DNA of 64,000 nucleotides from Rhynochetos jubatus (GCA_027574665.1 CM050666.1:9858001-9922000), one strand, 5' to 3'; positions 1 through 10,755 are shown, numbered from the stretch's first letter. The notes: generated by a model not told the origin, from the sequence alone. Program-made: numbers and translations.

Positions 1-11
1 TGCAAACTGGG

Positions 12-85
12 GCTGGCTAGTTCCCCCTTGGGTGGCCTTGGCTTCCCCTTGGGCTGCCTTGGCTTCCCCTTGGGCAGCCTTGGCA
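12..85. repeat. 21-bp tandem repeat (minisatellite)
   Basis: A unit reading CCTTGGCTTCCCCTTGGGCTG recurs with its CCTTGG at 36, 57 and 78, an exact 21-base spacing. A degenerate earlier copy starts near 12. The last CCTTGG runs directly into the first unit of the adjacent 64-bp array, so the two arrays share a boundary word. The 21-base period keeps a reading frame open (Gly-Phe-Pro-Leu-Gly-type repeats), but nothing else suggests translation. The array may extend left of the window by only a few bases, since bases 1-11 do not match the unit. Confidence 0.85.
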
Positions 86-358
86 CAGCCCTGCGCGGCG
101 GGATGAACCGGACAGGGAGCTCAGGCAACCGGGATGCTCTACCTCGGCACAGCCCTGCGCGGTGGGATGAACCGGACAGGGAGCTCGGACAACTGGGATG
201 CTCTAACTCAGCACAGCCCATTGTGGACGGATGAACCTGACAGGGAGCTCGGGCAACCAGGATGCTCTGCCTTGGCACAGCCCTGCACAGTGGGGTGAAC
301 TGGACAGGGAACTTGGGCAACCGGGATGCTCTGCCTTGGCACAGCCCAGTGCGGCAAG
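82..358. repeat. 64-bp tandem repeat, four units plus a partial fifth
   Basis: The word GGCACAGCC (AGCACAGCC in the third unit) starts at 82, 146, 210, 274 and 338, exactly 64 bases apart each time. Each full unit continues with a GGATGAACCGGACAGGGAGC-like segment and ends with GGGATGCTCT. Units differ by a handful of substitutions but no net indels. The fifth unit breaks off after about 20 bases at GTGCGGCAAG. The units are GC-rich, with CpG sites that are decayed in some copies (GCGCGG versus GCACAG), as expected from methylation-driven mutation. Both strands give open frames here because of the repeat, not because of a gene. Confidence 0.92.
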
Positions 359-591
359 TTTGCAGAGCACTGCCCGAGCTGGCAGCAAGAGAGTCCTTGA
401 CATTCATTAAGGCTAAATTCACTCTCACATTTTAATCAATGAAATGGAAAAACAACAAAACAGGAATGCGTAAGCAAGTCTGCCTATTTTTTTTTTTTTT
501 AAATATATCAGCAGTGTAACAAGCCCAGGATCACACCCGCCTGCGTGCCGGATTCACCCAGGCAATTATCACAACTGCAGATTGAATAATT
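359..591. other. Noncoding stretch with a T14 tract
   Basis: This is AT-rich sequence after the tandem arrays. It contains a run of 14 T at 487-500 followed by AAATATATCA. I see no gene, splice-site pair or recognisable repeat here apart from the homopolymer, which could be an eroded retroposon tail. Confidence 0.6.
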
Positions 592-790
592 ATGCGTGTG
601 AAGGCCCGTCTGGTACCTGCCACACGCGATGACTCCATCTGTGCAGGTGCACGTGCCCGATGCTGCGTGCGCCGCCGGCCGGGAGCGACCGCGCACAGGA
701 TGCAAAGGATGCTCCCGGGGATGCTGGGACCCTCTGTGCTGGTGCGTGATGCTGGAGGGCTGCGGGCCATGGTGGAGTGCCGCTGCTGCA
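592..790. promoter_or_regulatory. CpG-rich patch (short CpG-island-like cluster)
   Basis: CpG dinucleotides are very dense between about 600 and 700 (for example CACACGCGATG, GTGCGCCGCCGGCCGGGAGC, ACCGCGCAC), roughly one every eight bases by eye, and thin out to 790. The surrounding kilobases have almost none. A 150-codon open stretch crosses it on the plus strand (592-1044), but its composition looks random. Undermethylated regulatory DNA in vertebrates often looks like this. The patch is shorter than a usual promoter island, and I see no convincing first exon attached to it. Confidence 0.4.
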
Positions 791-2146
791 CCCTGACCCC
801 TTTGCAGCAGTCAGTGTGTGAAGGAGGGGTGCAGTCTGAAGCCTCCTTGTTGTGTTGGCAACAGCCCTTCCTCAGTGAACTCCCCCTCCCCACCAACGCC
901 ACCCCTTTCCCCAGGAGAGCTGCCTGCAGCCCCACAGCTCTGCTGCCTGCAGCTTTGCTTCTCCTAATTCTGTCCCCTGCCTGTGTGCCAGCAGACTATG
1001 ACTTTCTTTATATATTACACCTTGAGTGCAATACAAGAAAATAAAAATGAGTAACAGCTTGTTTCCCAGCCCTGGATGGAGCAAAAATTTTGATGAATGG
1101 ACAGACTACTTGCATGAAAAAGAACATGAATAATTTGCAATGAATAATATTCAAGTGTTACCTTTTTTTTCCACTCATAAATTGCTTGCAAAATTTTTTT
1201 TTTTTCCCCCGAGCTGTTAGCCACCAGAGCAAATGCAGAGCAGCTTGTCGGAAGCATTTGTTTTCTGCTACTCTGAGCTGTGGTTAGATGCACTGGTCAC
1301 TCTGATGGATGGGGAAACTCGTGCTGGCAAGTTTCTTCGCTTGACACCTCCAGGTTCCCGGGGCTTTGTATATATTTCTTTCACAAGCAGTGGCAGATGC
1401 TGAAAAAGCTGTTTGCTACTGTTCATAATTTATAAATTATTGTTTCTACAAGCCTCAACCAACATTGGAGCTTGACAGAGACCTGGGTTAAGAATGAAGT
1501 ATTTTATGAAAAATACATGTAGATCTTTATGCTGCTGGAGAGTCCCAGTTCACCATTCCCCCCCCACTTCTCTGCAGTTTTGCTGTTAAAAAATAACATG
1601 CCTATCTGCGGGGAAGTTTTGTGGAGGTGGAGGGTGAGGAAGGGGGTGATGGGGCATGGGTGAGGCTTTCTCTCACCTCTGTCGCTGTTTGCCCTGGTTG
1701 CAGTAATATAGCCAGTTGCCTCTTCTGACTTGCTCCCTCTGAGCTGCACATGTGGAACAGCCGGGAGCTGGATTTCATCCTTCCACTCGCCTGTCTCTCA
1801 TCACCTTTGGCGAGGGACACACATAATTCTGCTGAGTGCATGCTAGAATTAAAAAAAAATAAATATCCTGCGAGTGTGCAGCGGGCCGGGCTGTGGGAAG
1901 GGAGGGAGGTGGGAGAGGTGTTTCCCACTCTGTCCCCCGTCCTTGTGCATCCCTGCCCCGTACTGGTAGCTCAGCACAGGGGAAGGACAGAGGTTGGCCC
2001 CTGATCAGTGGATGGTTATTTGAACAGGAGCTGCTTCTCATCTTGCGTTTTTCACCTTGAAACACTAATGGTCATGAAGAAATCCGTACCCTTGTGCAGA
2101 GCTAGTTTGTAACCCTGCCCTGCCTTCACCCAACTTCTTTGGGCTA
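791..2146. other. Noncoding DNA, no gene seen
   Basis: This is ordinary unique-looking sequence with homopolymer patches (T/C runs near 1160-1210, an A run near 1852-1859). The open frames on either strand are all under about 110 codons, unrelated to each other, and show no domain or splice structure that I recognise. Confidence 0.6.
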
Positions 2147-2198
2147 TCTGAGGCCAGGAGAGGGTAAGTGATGTGCCAGTGGTCACTGTGTCATGACC
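2147..2198 (-). mobile_element. Ancient MIR/CORE-SINE-like relic
   Basis: TGAGGCCAGGAGAGGGTAAG followed by TGATGTGCCAGTGGTCACTG resembles the reverse strand of the MIR family, whose consensus there reads roughly 'tgaggcacagagaggttaag, tgacttgcccaaggtcac'. The match is by memory and by eye, spread over about 50 bases, with substitutions throughout, as expected for an element that predates the bird-mammal split. A shorter relation to L2-type tails cannot be separated from this. Confidence 0.45.
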
Positions 2199-4620
2199 GG
2201 GTTGCCTGGCTCCTTGTGCTGGGCACTGCAGACACCAAGAGACATTCACTGCAGTCTAAGTTATTTTGGGATCTCTCGCCTGCATCTCCGGTTTTCTATT
2301 CCTTTTCCATTGACCTATTCTAATCAGCTGAGATACTTTCCCTTTTTCTTCTTTTGCCTGAGCTCAAAGCGGTGTGAAGGAATGACCTCTCTTTCATGCA
2401 CATGATTGCATTTTAAACTTTAATAGCTTCCATACCATTTCCTAGGAGGTGTTCCACTCAGCTGAAGGTCTGTACGTTGCACTCACCTTTAGGGAGCAGC
2501 CAGAACACGATGGAAAAGTACAGTCTCTGTATCAGGTCTCCTTCTGCATGATGGACACTTCAAATTTAAGCTGCACTTCTTTCTAAGCTGAACACATGTG
2601 AGGTTGAGGTTCATCTCATAAAGAACTTACTGACATTATGCAGCTGTAAAGAAATCTGTTCTGCCTATGAAAAAATTGGAGTGTAATGTAGCTGACGCTA
2701 ATTAAGAGATATCTTCCTAATGTGCAGTGATTTCTTAATAGATGCCAACAGAATAGGCTTCAGGGGAGATAGTGAAACACACCCAACAAAACCCGCTTTT
2801 GCTCTGTCACAATCCCTCCTCTGAAGTGCAGAGGAATGTTTGATTTCTGGGTGTGTGTCTGCAGGGTTGGCAACACAAACCAAAGCAATGGAGATTACAA
2901 CAGCTGTGCTTATTGTAAACGGAATAAGAATTTTTTTCTTAATGTTTTGGGTTTAATGACTTATTTCCTCTAAGTGGTTCTTTGACTTACCATGGTCTTT
3001 CCCGCAATAAATGGAGATGGCTTGGATATGCAAGGAATGATCCGGGTTTGTTAACATGGACCCCAGAATGGAGAGGTTAAAGCCCAAATTACTTCCTGGT
3101 TATATGTGAATTATTAGCTCCTGGGTGGATAGCTGTGTTATGAACTTTGATGTTATGAACTTTGATGTGACAGTAGCTGTTCAAAGGAGTGGAAAAAGGA
3201 TGTGTGAGAAGTTTGCAAAAATCCGAATCAGAGCTTTCCAGCTTCTAGACTCTGTCTTTTTCTCTGTTGGTGAAGTTGTCTCTTCTCAGAGGCAATTAAC
3301 TACATCTAGGACAGGGGTGAGCTGTAGTTTCTTCCTTGCTTGTCTTGCTGGAATAGCTTAAATTGCCAGGTTTCTAAAGAGAGGAACGAGCCACCGTGGT
3401 CTCGGTGGGGTGGGAGGACACCCCTGCAGTGAGCGGGGGAAGAAGTACGCTTCAGACAAGGGTGCACGAGGAGCGGGCATGGCTGCAGCACTGAGCTCCT
3501 CACCAGTTCTTGGCAGCTTCCCCCTTTTTCTGACCATCCTAGGAGGGGTGTGAAGGACTTGGCTCTGGAGCAGAAGATGAGAGCTAAGGTTGCAATCCAA
3601 CTTGCAGTGGATAAAATGCTGGAGAAGTGGGCTGGTCCCCACAAAACCCTCCAGACCACCTCTAAGCAGCAGCTGGCTTCGCTTACAGCCCCAGCTGAGA
3701 TGAATGGCATTCCAGCACTCCCCAGCAGCCCACTGCTGCTTCTCCTTCTACAGCTGTTGCTGGAGCACACCAAGCGTCTTGGACTCTCACGTTGGCTTTT
3801 TGATGTAAACCCAGACGGGAGGGCGCGCTTGGGTGGGAAGTGAGGATATTTGCTGGAACCTCACCTTGTAGTGTGAAAGCACAGTCAAGGGGTTAGCAGT
3901 GGCAAACGATGTCTCTGTGACCTCTGCTTCCTCTGCCCTGAGAGTTTGCATTGTGGAGCAATGAATACATAATTCATTCCCACCCACCGGGGAAAATGCC
4001 CTGGTAGCACAGCACAGACATCCGCAACACAATATTGCAGGAAGAAAGGAGGGGGTTATACAAGATTTAAAGATATGATGCACAGCCCTATAGGAGGGAT
4101 GTGTGAGATGGATTCTGAGTGGGAACTGAGCAATATGCCTGTTTGGTTAGATGCTTTGCAACTCTTTTTTGTTTACCATGAGAATTCAACACTATTGACC
4201 TTTTTCTTTAATTTCAAGATACCTTTACTGTGGCTGCCAAAAATCCAGCAGGGCTGCAGGGCACAGCAGCTCTCTCTCCTCAGGATTTGTCTGAGGGATG
4301 ATCCCTTCAGTGCTCCCCACACTGGGGCAGTCGCTGTCAGCCCTGTGGCTGGGATGGGATAGAGGCTGGAGAAGTGTCCTGCAAATCTTCACCCTTGGGA
4401 TGCTCATGTTTAGCCTGGCTCTGTTTTTTTTTTTAGTTCTGTTTTCAAATAAGAAGAGACTTCAAGAAGAAAGCATCCATCCCAAACGAACCATCCTTGG
4501 GCTTGTACCCAGCTTCCCAGGGTAGTATCTTGCCAGTTGCTGCCACTTTCAGCACGGCCTTTTATAACTGTTGTGATGGACTTTTTCTCTCCTCTTTGTA
4601 CTGAAGCCCATTTGCTGAAC
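2199..4620. other. Noncoding DNA, no gene seen
   Basis: No recognisable gene. One exact direct duplication of 15 bases (TTATGAACTTTGATG) occurs at 3138-3152 and 3153-3167. A 98-codon plus-strand open stretch at 3550-3843 has a helix-like start and a run of leucines from a CTG/CTT-rich segment (3721-3770). It resembles no family that I know, and its first codon is GTG, so I do not call it a gene. A second frame on the opposite strand (3306-3773) is equally unremarkable. Confidence 0.55.
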
Positions 4621-4785
4621 AGTGAGGTTGGAAGAAGCCTGGAGAGGTCCTTTAGCCTGTCCCCCTCTTCTGAGGCAGGAGCTGTTTTATACACAGACTT
4701 TTCCTGATGGGCACTTGTCCAACCCACGCTAAGGGGCACCTGGAGGGGAGCATTCCCCTTAACCTGCCCAGGACACACATGTGAT
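4621..4785 (-). mobile_element. Diverged CR1-type LINE 3' fragment
   Basis: AGGTTGGAAGAAGCCTGGAG, then AGGTCC, TTTAGCCTGTCCCCCT and, further on, TTTTCCTGATGGGCACTTGT followed by CCAACC match, in order, the reverse strand of the CR1 LINE 3' end (ggttggaagggacctctagaggtca, tctagtccaacccc, then tgatgggtatttgtccaacc). It is clearly older than the other CR1 tails in this window. It ends just before the splice-acceptor-like sequence at 4850-4871. Confidence 0.7.
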
Positions 4786-4871
4786 AGAAAGTAGTCCACG
4801 GTATATCAGTGGTTTCTTTACATATTAATCTTACAAGGTCTAATCTGAGATTTCTTCCCTTTTCCTCGCAG

Positions 4872-5132
4872 ATTGGAAAGCAGGAGAGCTGAGTCATCCC
4901 CCGAGAAGACATTTCCCATGGCAGATGTTATGCCATGCGATCCTGCTCTCATTGCTGGAGGAGCTACGGTGTCACTCCAAGGCCTGAATGCAGATAACAC
5001 TGTCCTGTTCCTCCCGTCACATTGCTACAGCAGAGATAAACTCCCCGCTCAGTGTTCGCTGCAGGACAAGTGTCAGGAAATCTGCCCTGTTTGGAAGCAT
5101 TCCTGTCTGTACCGAGACCTTACCTTTGAAAG
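4872..5132 (+). other. Candidate internal exon (uncertain)
   Basis: A strong acceptor-like sequence (TTTCTTCCCTTTTCCTCGCAG) ends at 4871, and a donor-like AAAG|GTGATA sits at 5132/5133. Between them one plus-strand frame is open for all 261 bases, which is a multiple of three. The deduced peptide has eight cysteines in its second two thirds and includes VSLQGLNADN and CQEICPVWKHSC. In favour: a clean acceptor, a fair donor and a frame that stays open. Against: I recognise no protein family, there are no companion exons with matching phase nearby, and the frame stops two bases past the donor. It could equally be a noncoding-RNA exon or chance. Confidence 0.2.
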
Positions 5133-5334
5133 GTGATAATGTGAAAAACATCCTGCTACACTTTGCAATGATATATTTACATGTTATCTGGGAGCCATCC
5201 TGTCATTTCTAACACTGTGACTTCTGGGTGTCTTGTCTGTGCTTTTCTCTGGCACTGAGTGCCAGCTTTATGCCAATAATCTTGGATGACAGTTTACGAG
5301 CTCTAAATGAAGTCCCCATTTCTGTTATATATTG

Positions 5335-5515
5335 CCTGTGATTTAAAGCAAGTCACTTAATTGTCTTGTTCTTCATCTGTAACATAATACTGCGTTTTTC
5401 CTCCCTGTCATCTGCCTGTTTTCTGAGGATCAGATGGTGGTCCAGACAGGGCTGTCTTGGGTGCAGGTGTCTCAGCAGACTGTTTTAAATGAATAAAGTA
5501 CTTTGGGTGATTAAC
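5335..5515 (+). mobile_element. Ancient MIR/CORE-SINE-like relic
   Basis: TGCCTGTGATTTAAAGCAAG, TCACTTAATT and CTTCATCTGTAACATAATAC follow the order of the MIR-type SINE consensus (tgtgaccttgggcaag, tcacttaacctc, cctcatctgtaaaatggg). About 100 bases on, AAATGAATAAAGTACTTTGG recalls the 3' segment 'taaatgtgtaaagcgctttgag'. The element is highly eroded, and the limits are approximate. Confidence 0.5.
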
Positions 5516-6599
5516 TTTGGATTTGAAACTAAAGATATTTCAGTTTCCCCCAGTTCACTGCTAACCAGACTGTGAGCTTTGTGAGATTTTCTGAAATATT
5601 TAAATCCCAACTTCTTGACTTATGTGAGAATCTTGGCTCCTGGGTTTTGTTTGGGTTTTTGTCTTCTCTTTTAAAGGTACATCACTGGTAAGTGCAAAAA
5701 AAGAGCCAGAGGGAGATGTCCCCAGGTGGCTGTAATCTGTTATTTCTTCAAATACTAAGAAGTTTGGACTAATCACATGACTTCCCCAGGCTCAATTTCT
5801 AAGGCTTGTGCATGGGGATGGAGCTGTGCAGAACCAGCGCTGGAGCCAGGGGAGGAGCTATACGTCCTGTCTGCAGACAGGCTGAAATTTATACGCACCC
5901 ATTCAACATACAGTGGAGGCAAAAAAGTCATCAGTGAACCAACCAACAAAGCAAAGTCCTGCCAAAAGCGCCAAACGCCAAAGTCTGCCAGGAAGTGCTG
6001 GGGGATGTGCTCAGGGCAGATGTGCATCAGTCAGCATCGAGGGTCTCTGAGCTGAGTTCCTTGGAGCTGACAGTATGAGTATTAAAACTGAGTCCCAGCA
6101 GTTTCCTTTGGACAGCCCGCTGCTGTGGAGTATGTGTCTTAATAAATGTTTCTCTGTTGGTACCTCATCTGTTTACCTGCTGGCATGACGCATATATTGG
6201 GTATTAAGAAATAGCATCTGGGAAAAATAATATGTACGTATTTAACAGAAGCATTTTAAAGCCCAGAAAAGTTAAACCTCTCTCCATTCAGGTTTCCCTC
6301 TGGGTGCTCCGACACAGCCACAAGAATTAAAGTAAGTTATGTGTATGTGCTGTCCTATATTAAAGGAGCTACATTCATATCTTTCATTCTCCGCCTCCTC
6401 CTATTCAATTTACAGTCTAGACTGTTTAAAAATATCTTGTTACTGCTTTTTTTCTTTTTTTTAATGGGGAAAGGGCACTTGTGAGACAATGCACTCAACT
6501 GGAGATTACACAGATTTGTTGCATGTTGGTGCATGATAACAGGAGAGGTTCCAGCAAGCTCCAATATATAATAAACTGTGAAGGCATAAATTGCATATG
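5516..6599. other. Noncoding DNA, no gene seen
   Basis: Unique-looking sequence. The open frame at 5777-6055 (92 codons) has no recognisable domain and overlaps an equally long frame on the other strand. T-rich runs occur near 6447-6463. Nothing else can be supported. Confidence 0.55.
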
Positions 6600-6990
6600 A
6601 TTAAACCTTTGATGGTGGGCTGTTCGAAATTCCCAGTGCAACATGCCATGCTGCCTTTTACATCAGCCTTAACAATGGCACTGCCAGACTCATAGGCTCC
6701 AAGGGGTTAATTATACATCATGGATGAAAACAATGCAAGGATGCTTGTTAATACTCAAATCATTGCATGGTAACCCTGGGTGACTCCCTTACTCCTGCTG
6801 CCAATTTGCAACACTCACCTGGGGCAAGATAGGAAAAGGCTTGTCATTCCTCACTCCCTCCTCCTTGCTGGTTTTTTGCTGTTTGCAACATCAATTTGCT
6901 TGTCAAGGTAGCTGGCAGGTGAAAAACCTACCTGATTATTGAAATTGTAAGGGCAAAATAAATTGAATCCATCTGCCACAGATGGTCCTT
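6600..6990. promoter_or_regulatory. Candidate conserved noncoding element
   Basis: This block carries closely spaced homeodomain-type and other developmental motifs: GGGTTAATTATACATCATGG, ATTGCATGG, CAGGTGAAAAACC, CCTGATTATTGAAATTG and CCATCTGCCACAGATGG (paired E-boxes, CATCTG and CAGATG). It has no long homopolymers or repeat relics and no coding potential, a texture typical of deeply conserved enhancers. The call is by texture only; conservation cannot be judged from one sequence. Confidence 0.3.
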
Positions 6991-9900
6991 CACAGCCAAT
7001 GCTGGTCCAGGGCAAACACGGATGAGGGGCAGGTGAGGCAGGCGGAGGGCTACTTATGGGAGTGATACAGCAGGGGGTGGTGAAAAAAGCTGGGAGGGGA
7101 AGGGGAAGGTATTGGTCTTTGATTCCCTGAAGTCTTGGCTCTTAGCTAAATCATTGACTGAGAAAGTTGGGAAATGTCCTCTGATGGCCTGAGAAGGGGC
7201 TGGATCTTCTTCTTCTCCTTTTGCTACCCTGACTCCTGGAGTTTGTAAGCCTTTTATCTGCCAGAAAGCAGTGCTGACATCTGAGAGGTGAGCTGGGATA
7301 AGGTGTTTGTCTAAATGTTGGTGACTAAGTGGAGGTGTCATGTCATATGGAAAATTTGTACAACTTCTGAGTCCTCTAATTATTTTTTTCAAAAGACTGT
7401 AATGTTCTGAATTAAATTCCATAAACCTGGGATGAAGTTATACTTTCAACACTTGCAGGCTTTGTATTTTTGTTATCCTAGAAATAGCTGCAGAGAAATG
7501 AAACTTTAGAAACGACTTGCAGCTTCCTTTCCTGCTCTGGGTGAAACCTGTCCTGCTGTGTAATCACAAAGTTGAACTGATGTCACCTGTTCATGCTGAC
7601 AGATTTTCCTGCCTAGATGCACCCTGACTGTAACCAGAATATGTGAGTTAGCAGAACTCTGATGCTGGCTCCAGTAGACTTACTGCTGTGTAGGTCTGGG
7701 ACACTTTCAAGCTGAAGCAGGAGTTGAGCAAGTGAGCTGTGATGCATGTAGAAAACATTGATAATAAAAGTTTCAGCTAAAGGTTTTCTTTTTTTCCCTT
7801 ATGGCAAGAGATTTGCCTGGAAATATCATCTGATTCTGGACATCCTCTTTGTTGTTGGCGTGTGGGGAGGCTGGTGCATGCACTCTCTGAACAGGGGGGG
7901 GTTTGGCTTATGTAGTTCCCAAAGTCGGTCTGTACTGATGTCTCTGTTGTTACAGCAAGAGTGAATCAAGCACCAGCATGTGCAGATCCCAGCAGCTAGT
8001 TGGAGAGCAAGTTCTAGTCTTTTGGAAGTCGAGCTAATTGAGCTTAAAAATGTTGCTAGCGTGTTTGTGTCCATGTCCCCGTGCAGCAACTGACCCCTGG
8101 CAACGCCTGTCTTAAGGTCTCCTTCCAGACTGAAGGAATGCTTGATGGCTGAAAGAAGGAAAAGAAATAAAAAGACTGGGGAGGAGGAAGCCTATAGTAA
8201 ATAAGACTCTGACCTTATCTGAAGTATTCCTGTGCACTGAATCTAGCCAAGGACTCTTGAATAAAACAAACTTGAAGTTTCTAGGCCAAGTAGGTTTTGA
8301 GATATGGCTCTACGATAAATTCTTAGAGGAATATTTCAAAGGCTGAATTGCACCTCATTTTTCAAAGTCCTATATCTCACAAACACCTTGTCTGATCTGC
8401 CACAAATTTTGTCAATAAATTATCCTCTGGCTACTGATCGCATATGCAAAGGCTTGAGCAAAAAAAGCCCCACAAATCTTTGCTCTTATCTTAAACACCT
8501 CCCTCCCCGAGGTACATCCCCTCTTCCCTTAAATATTGGCAGAGGTTTTGGGGGGTGGGACTGTTTAAAAAAAAGTCATCTGTGTAAACCTAAGTGGTTA
8601 GTACTGAATGGAAAGTCATAGAGCTGCTGGTCTTGGTCACCTTCCTCCAACCTGTGGTTTGCAGGAATGTAATTATGGAAGGCTATGGCTGGTTTTGCAT
8701 GGGGCTGTGTGGTTGCATGACTTGCTCCATCCAGCAGCTGTTTGCTGGAACAGTTTGGGGTTGTAATGCCTGATAGCTGCCTGTTCCTCCTCGGCCCCAG
8801 GCTTCCCCTGGGCTGAGAGATGCTCTCTCTGAGCTGTGAGTCAAGGAGGGGACTGCCTGGCAGGGTGGCACAGCCCTTCCTGTAGGAAGCAAGATCGAGG
8901 CAGCACTTCACACAGCTGCTCCATGCCAGGGACCTGTGCATGGCCACCCTGAGGGCTTTGGGACTGCCTGTGGCCACTGTTGTGAGTCCCATCGCTCCTC
9001 GCCCTGCTTTTCCAAACATTAAAGTTTTAGAATTTCAGTATCACCCATGTCAGACCAGGAAAGGGAGAAAAGGAAGTCGTCTTGACTTTTGAGGCATGCT
9101 ATTCTCAAGTCCTTTATTACAGGGAACTCGAATAAAATAGGAAGTTAGAAACTAAGTACTTGTAGGCTCTTTTATTTTGTAGATGAACTCCAGGTGAAAG
9201 AGTAAAGGAAAAGGCAAAGGGGTTCTGAGGCAGGAGCGACAGATGAGGTTAGGATGGAAACTGAGCAGGGAATCAATACTGCTTAGTGTCATACTCCATA
9301 ATTTTTATTCACAATAATGAATCTCAAGGCATTATGGCTCTCTGGCAAATGCGTTCTTAGAAGGAGGAGGGCTTGATAAATCTGTGCTTCTATTTCAGAG
9401 ACATGGATAAGCACTTTTTTCTCCCCCCCCCCCCCCCAATTTGTACACTTGCAAAGATAAGTCTCTTTTCTAGTATCTGCATTTGGATATGTGAGGGAGT
9501 CATTAACTGCGCTGGCAGCACTATCCTGCAACAATGGGACAATGGCCCTGTCCTCCTTGTAATTTGTTCTGTGACATTGTGAGGAATCAAAAGAAATAAT
9601 AATTTAATAACAGACTAAAGATTTTAAATGTCTGTGTTTATGATTATTATTTCTTTTCATGCTGGTCTCTTGTAGTCTTCCTTTGGCTCCAAAGGAAGTA
9701 ATCACAGATTATTTTTTGCCTGTAGTTAGATCTTTTCTGAAGCCCCTCAGATTTTCAGGGTAAAAATTTCAATTAAAGTTTACCAAAATAACAACTTCTC
9801 AGACCTAGATATTGCATCCATACCCATATGTGTGAGACACCTGTAGTAAATTTACAGAGAAATCATTGAGGAAATACCCACTACTCTGAAACATGAAGGA

Positions 9901-10617
9901 GGAATTAGGGATGTTCTCTGTTTAAGATCTCACTAATCTGTTAAGGAATCTCCATGTGAACATTTTAAAGAACCAAAAGGTAACTGACTTGGGGAAGTGT
10001 TTTCATCTCCAATCAATTATTCAGCAATTGGGTTAATTCTCAAATTGAAATCCTATCCATCCTTGTTACACAGATATAATCAATACCAGTAATTTAGAAG
10101 TTGGGGAATATCTTCATTAATATCCCCTGTTAAGTGTGTTTTAAAAGTCATTGCATTATTAGCCAGCTATTATTTTGTCACAGTATGAGACTTAGAAGTC
10201 ATTTTTCAGAGCTCTGATACGCCTTGCTAACCCATGCCAAGCTGATAATCACCTAAGAAATCAGTGAATAAACAAGCACCACTTAAAATGCTTTTTCACC
10301 AGACATCGTTTTTCTTCAAGCTGCTGCCTAATAGCGGCACTTCTGGGCATAGCCATCACTCTGCATTTATTTAAAATACTGCCTTTTTTTCTTTTTAAAT
10401 GCATTCCCTCTGCTACCAGCTGTAGCTGCTGGGCTAAGCCTATCGCTGCTGAACCTACAGAGCCCTGGTGTGCTGTGGAGGGGTGGTGCTCCAGGTCTGG
10501 AGTTGGGACACAGCACCAATTGCTGGAGATGCTGTGGAGCAGATCCAAAACACAAAACTGTGTTGGTGAGCAGTGTCCATGCAAGCAGGCTGGGCTGAAA
10601 CGAACGTGTGGGTGTTC
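6991..10617. other. Noncoding DNA, no gene seen
   Basis: No gene recognised. The open frames at 7054-7422 (minus, 122 codons) and 8576-9019 (minus, 147 codons) have no domain, start context or splice signals that I trust. The poly-C tract at 9423-9437 is listed separately. The AT-rich section at about 9580-10260 is plain unique-looking sequence. Confidence 0.55.
9423..9437. repeat. C15 homopolymer
   Basis: An uninterrupted run of 15 cytosines, preceded by TTTTTTCTC. Long C or G runs are uncommon in vertebrate DNA compared with A/T runs. This one is expected to be length-polymorphic, and its length is subject to sequencing error. Confidence 0.9.
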
Positions 10618-10755
10618 AGAATCATGGAATGGTTAGGGTTGGAATGGACCTTAAAGATCATCTAGTTCCAACCCACCTGCTGTGGGCAGGGACACCCTTC
10701 ACTAGACCAGGTTGCTCAAAACCTCATCCAGCCTGGCCTTGAAGATGTGGGGATC
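10618..10755 (-). mobile_element. CR1 LINE, 3'-terminal fragment
   Basis: This is a textbook reverse-strand CR1 tail: AGAATCATGGAATGGTTAGG, GTTGGAATGGACCTTAAAGA, TCATCTAGTTCCAACCCACC, then a GGGCAGGGACACCCTTCACT box and the CTCATCCAGCCTGGCCTTGA box. The element is severely 5'-truncated, as most avian CR1 copies are, and keeps none of its reverse transcriptase. A short minus-strand open frame starting here (10455-10661) is only a reading of the element's tail. Confidence 0.95.

Noticed and set aside
3550..3843. 98-codon plus-strand frame with a helix-like start and a run of leucines
   Set aside because: It starts at GTG, the leucine run comes from a CTG/CTT-rich segment, and nothing resembles a known protein. 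It would need conservation evidence.
6615..6632. TGTTCGAAATTCCC resembling the B-box of a tRNA gene
   Set aside because: The flanks do not form a T-stem, and no A-box, anticodon arm or acceptor stem can be built around it.
10455..10661. Minus-strand open frame starting in the CR1 tail
   Set aside because: It is a translation of the noncoding 3' end of a CR1 element.
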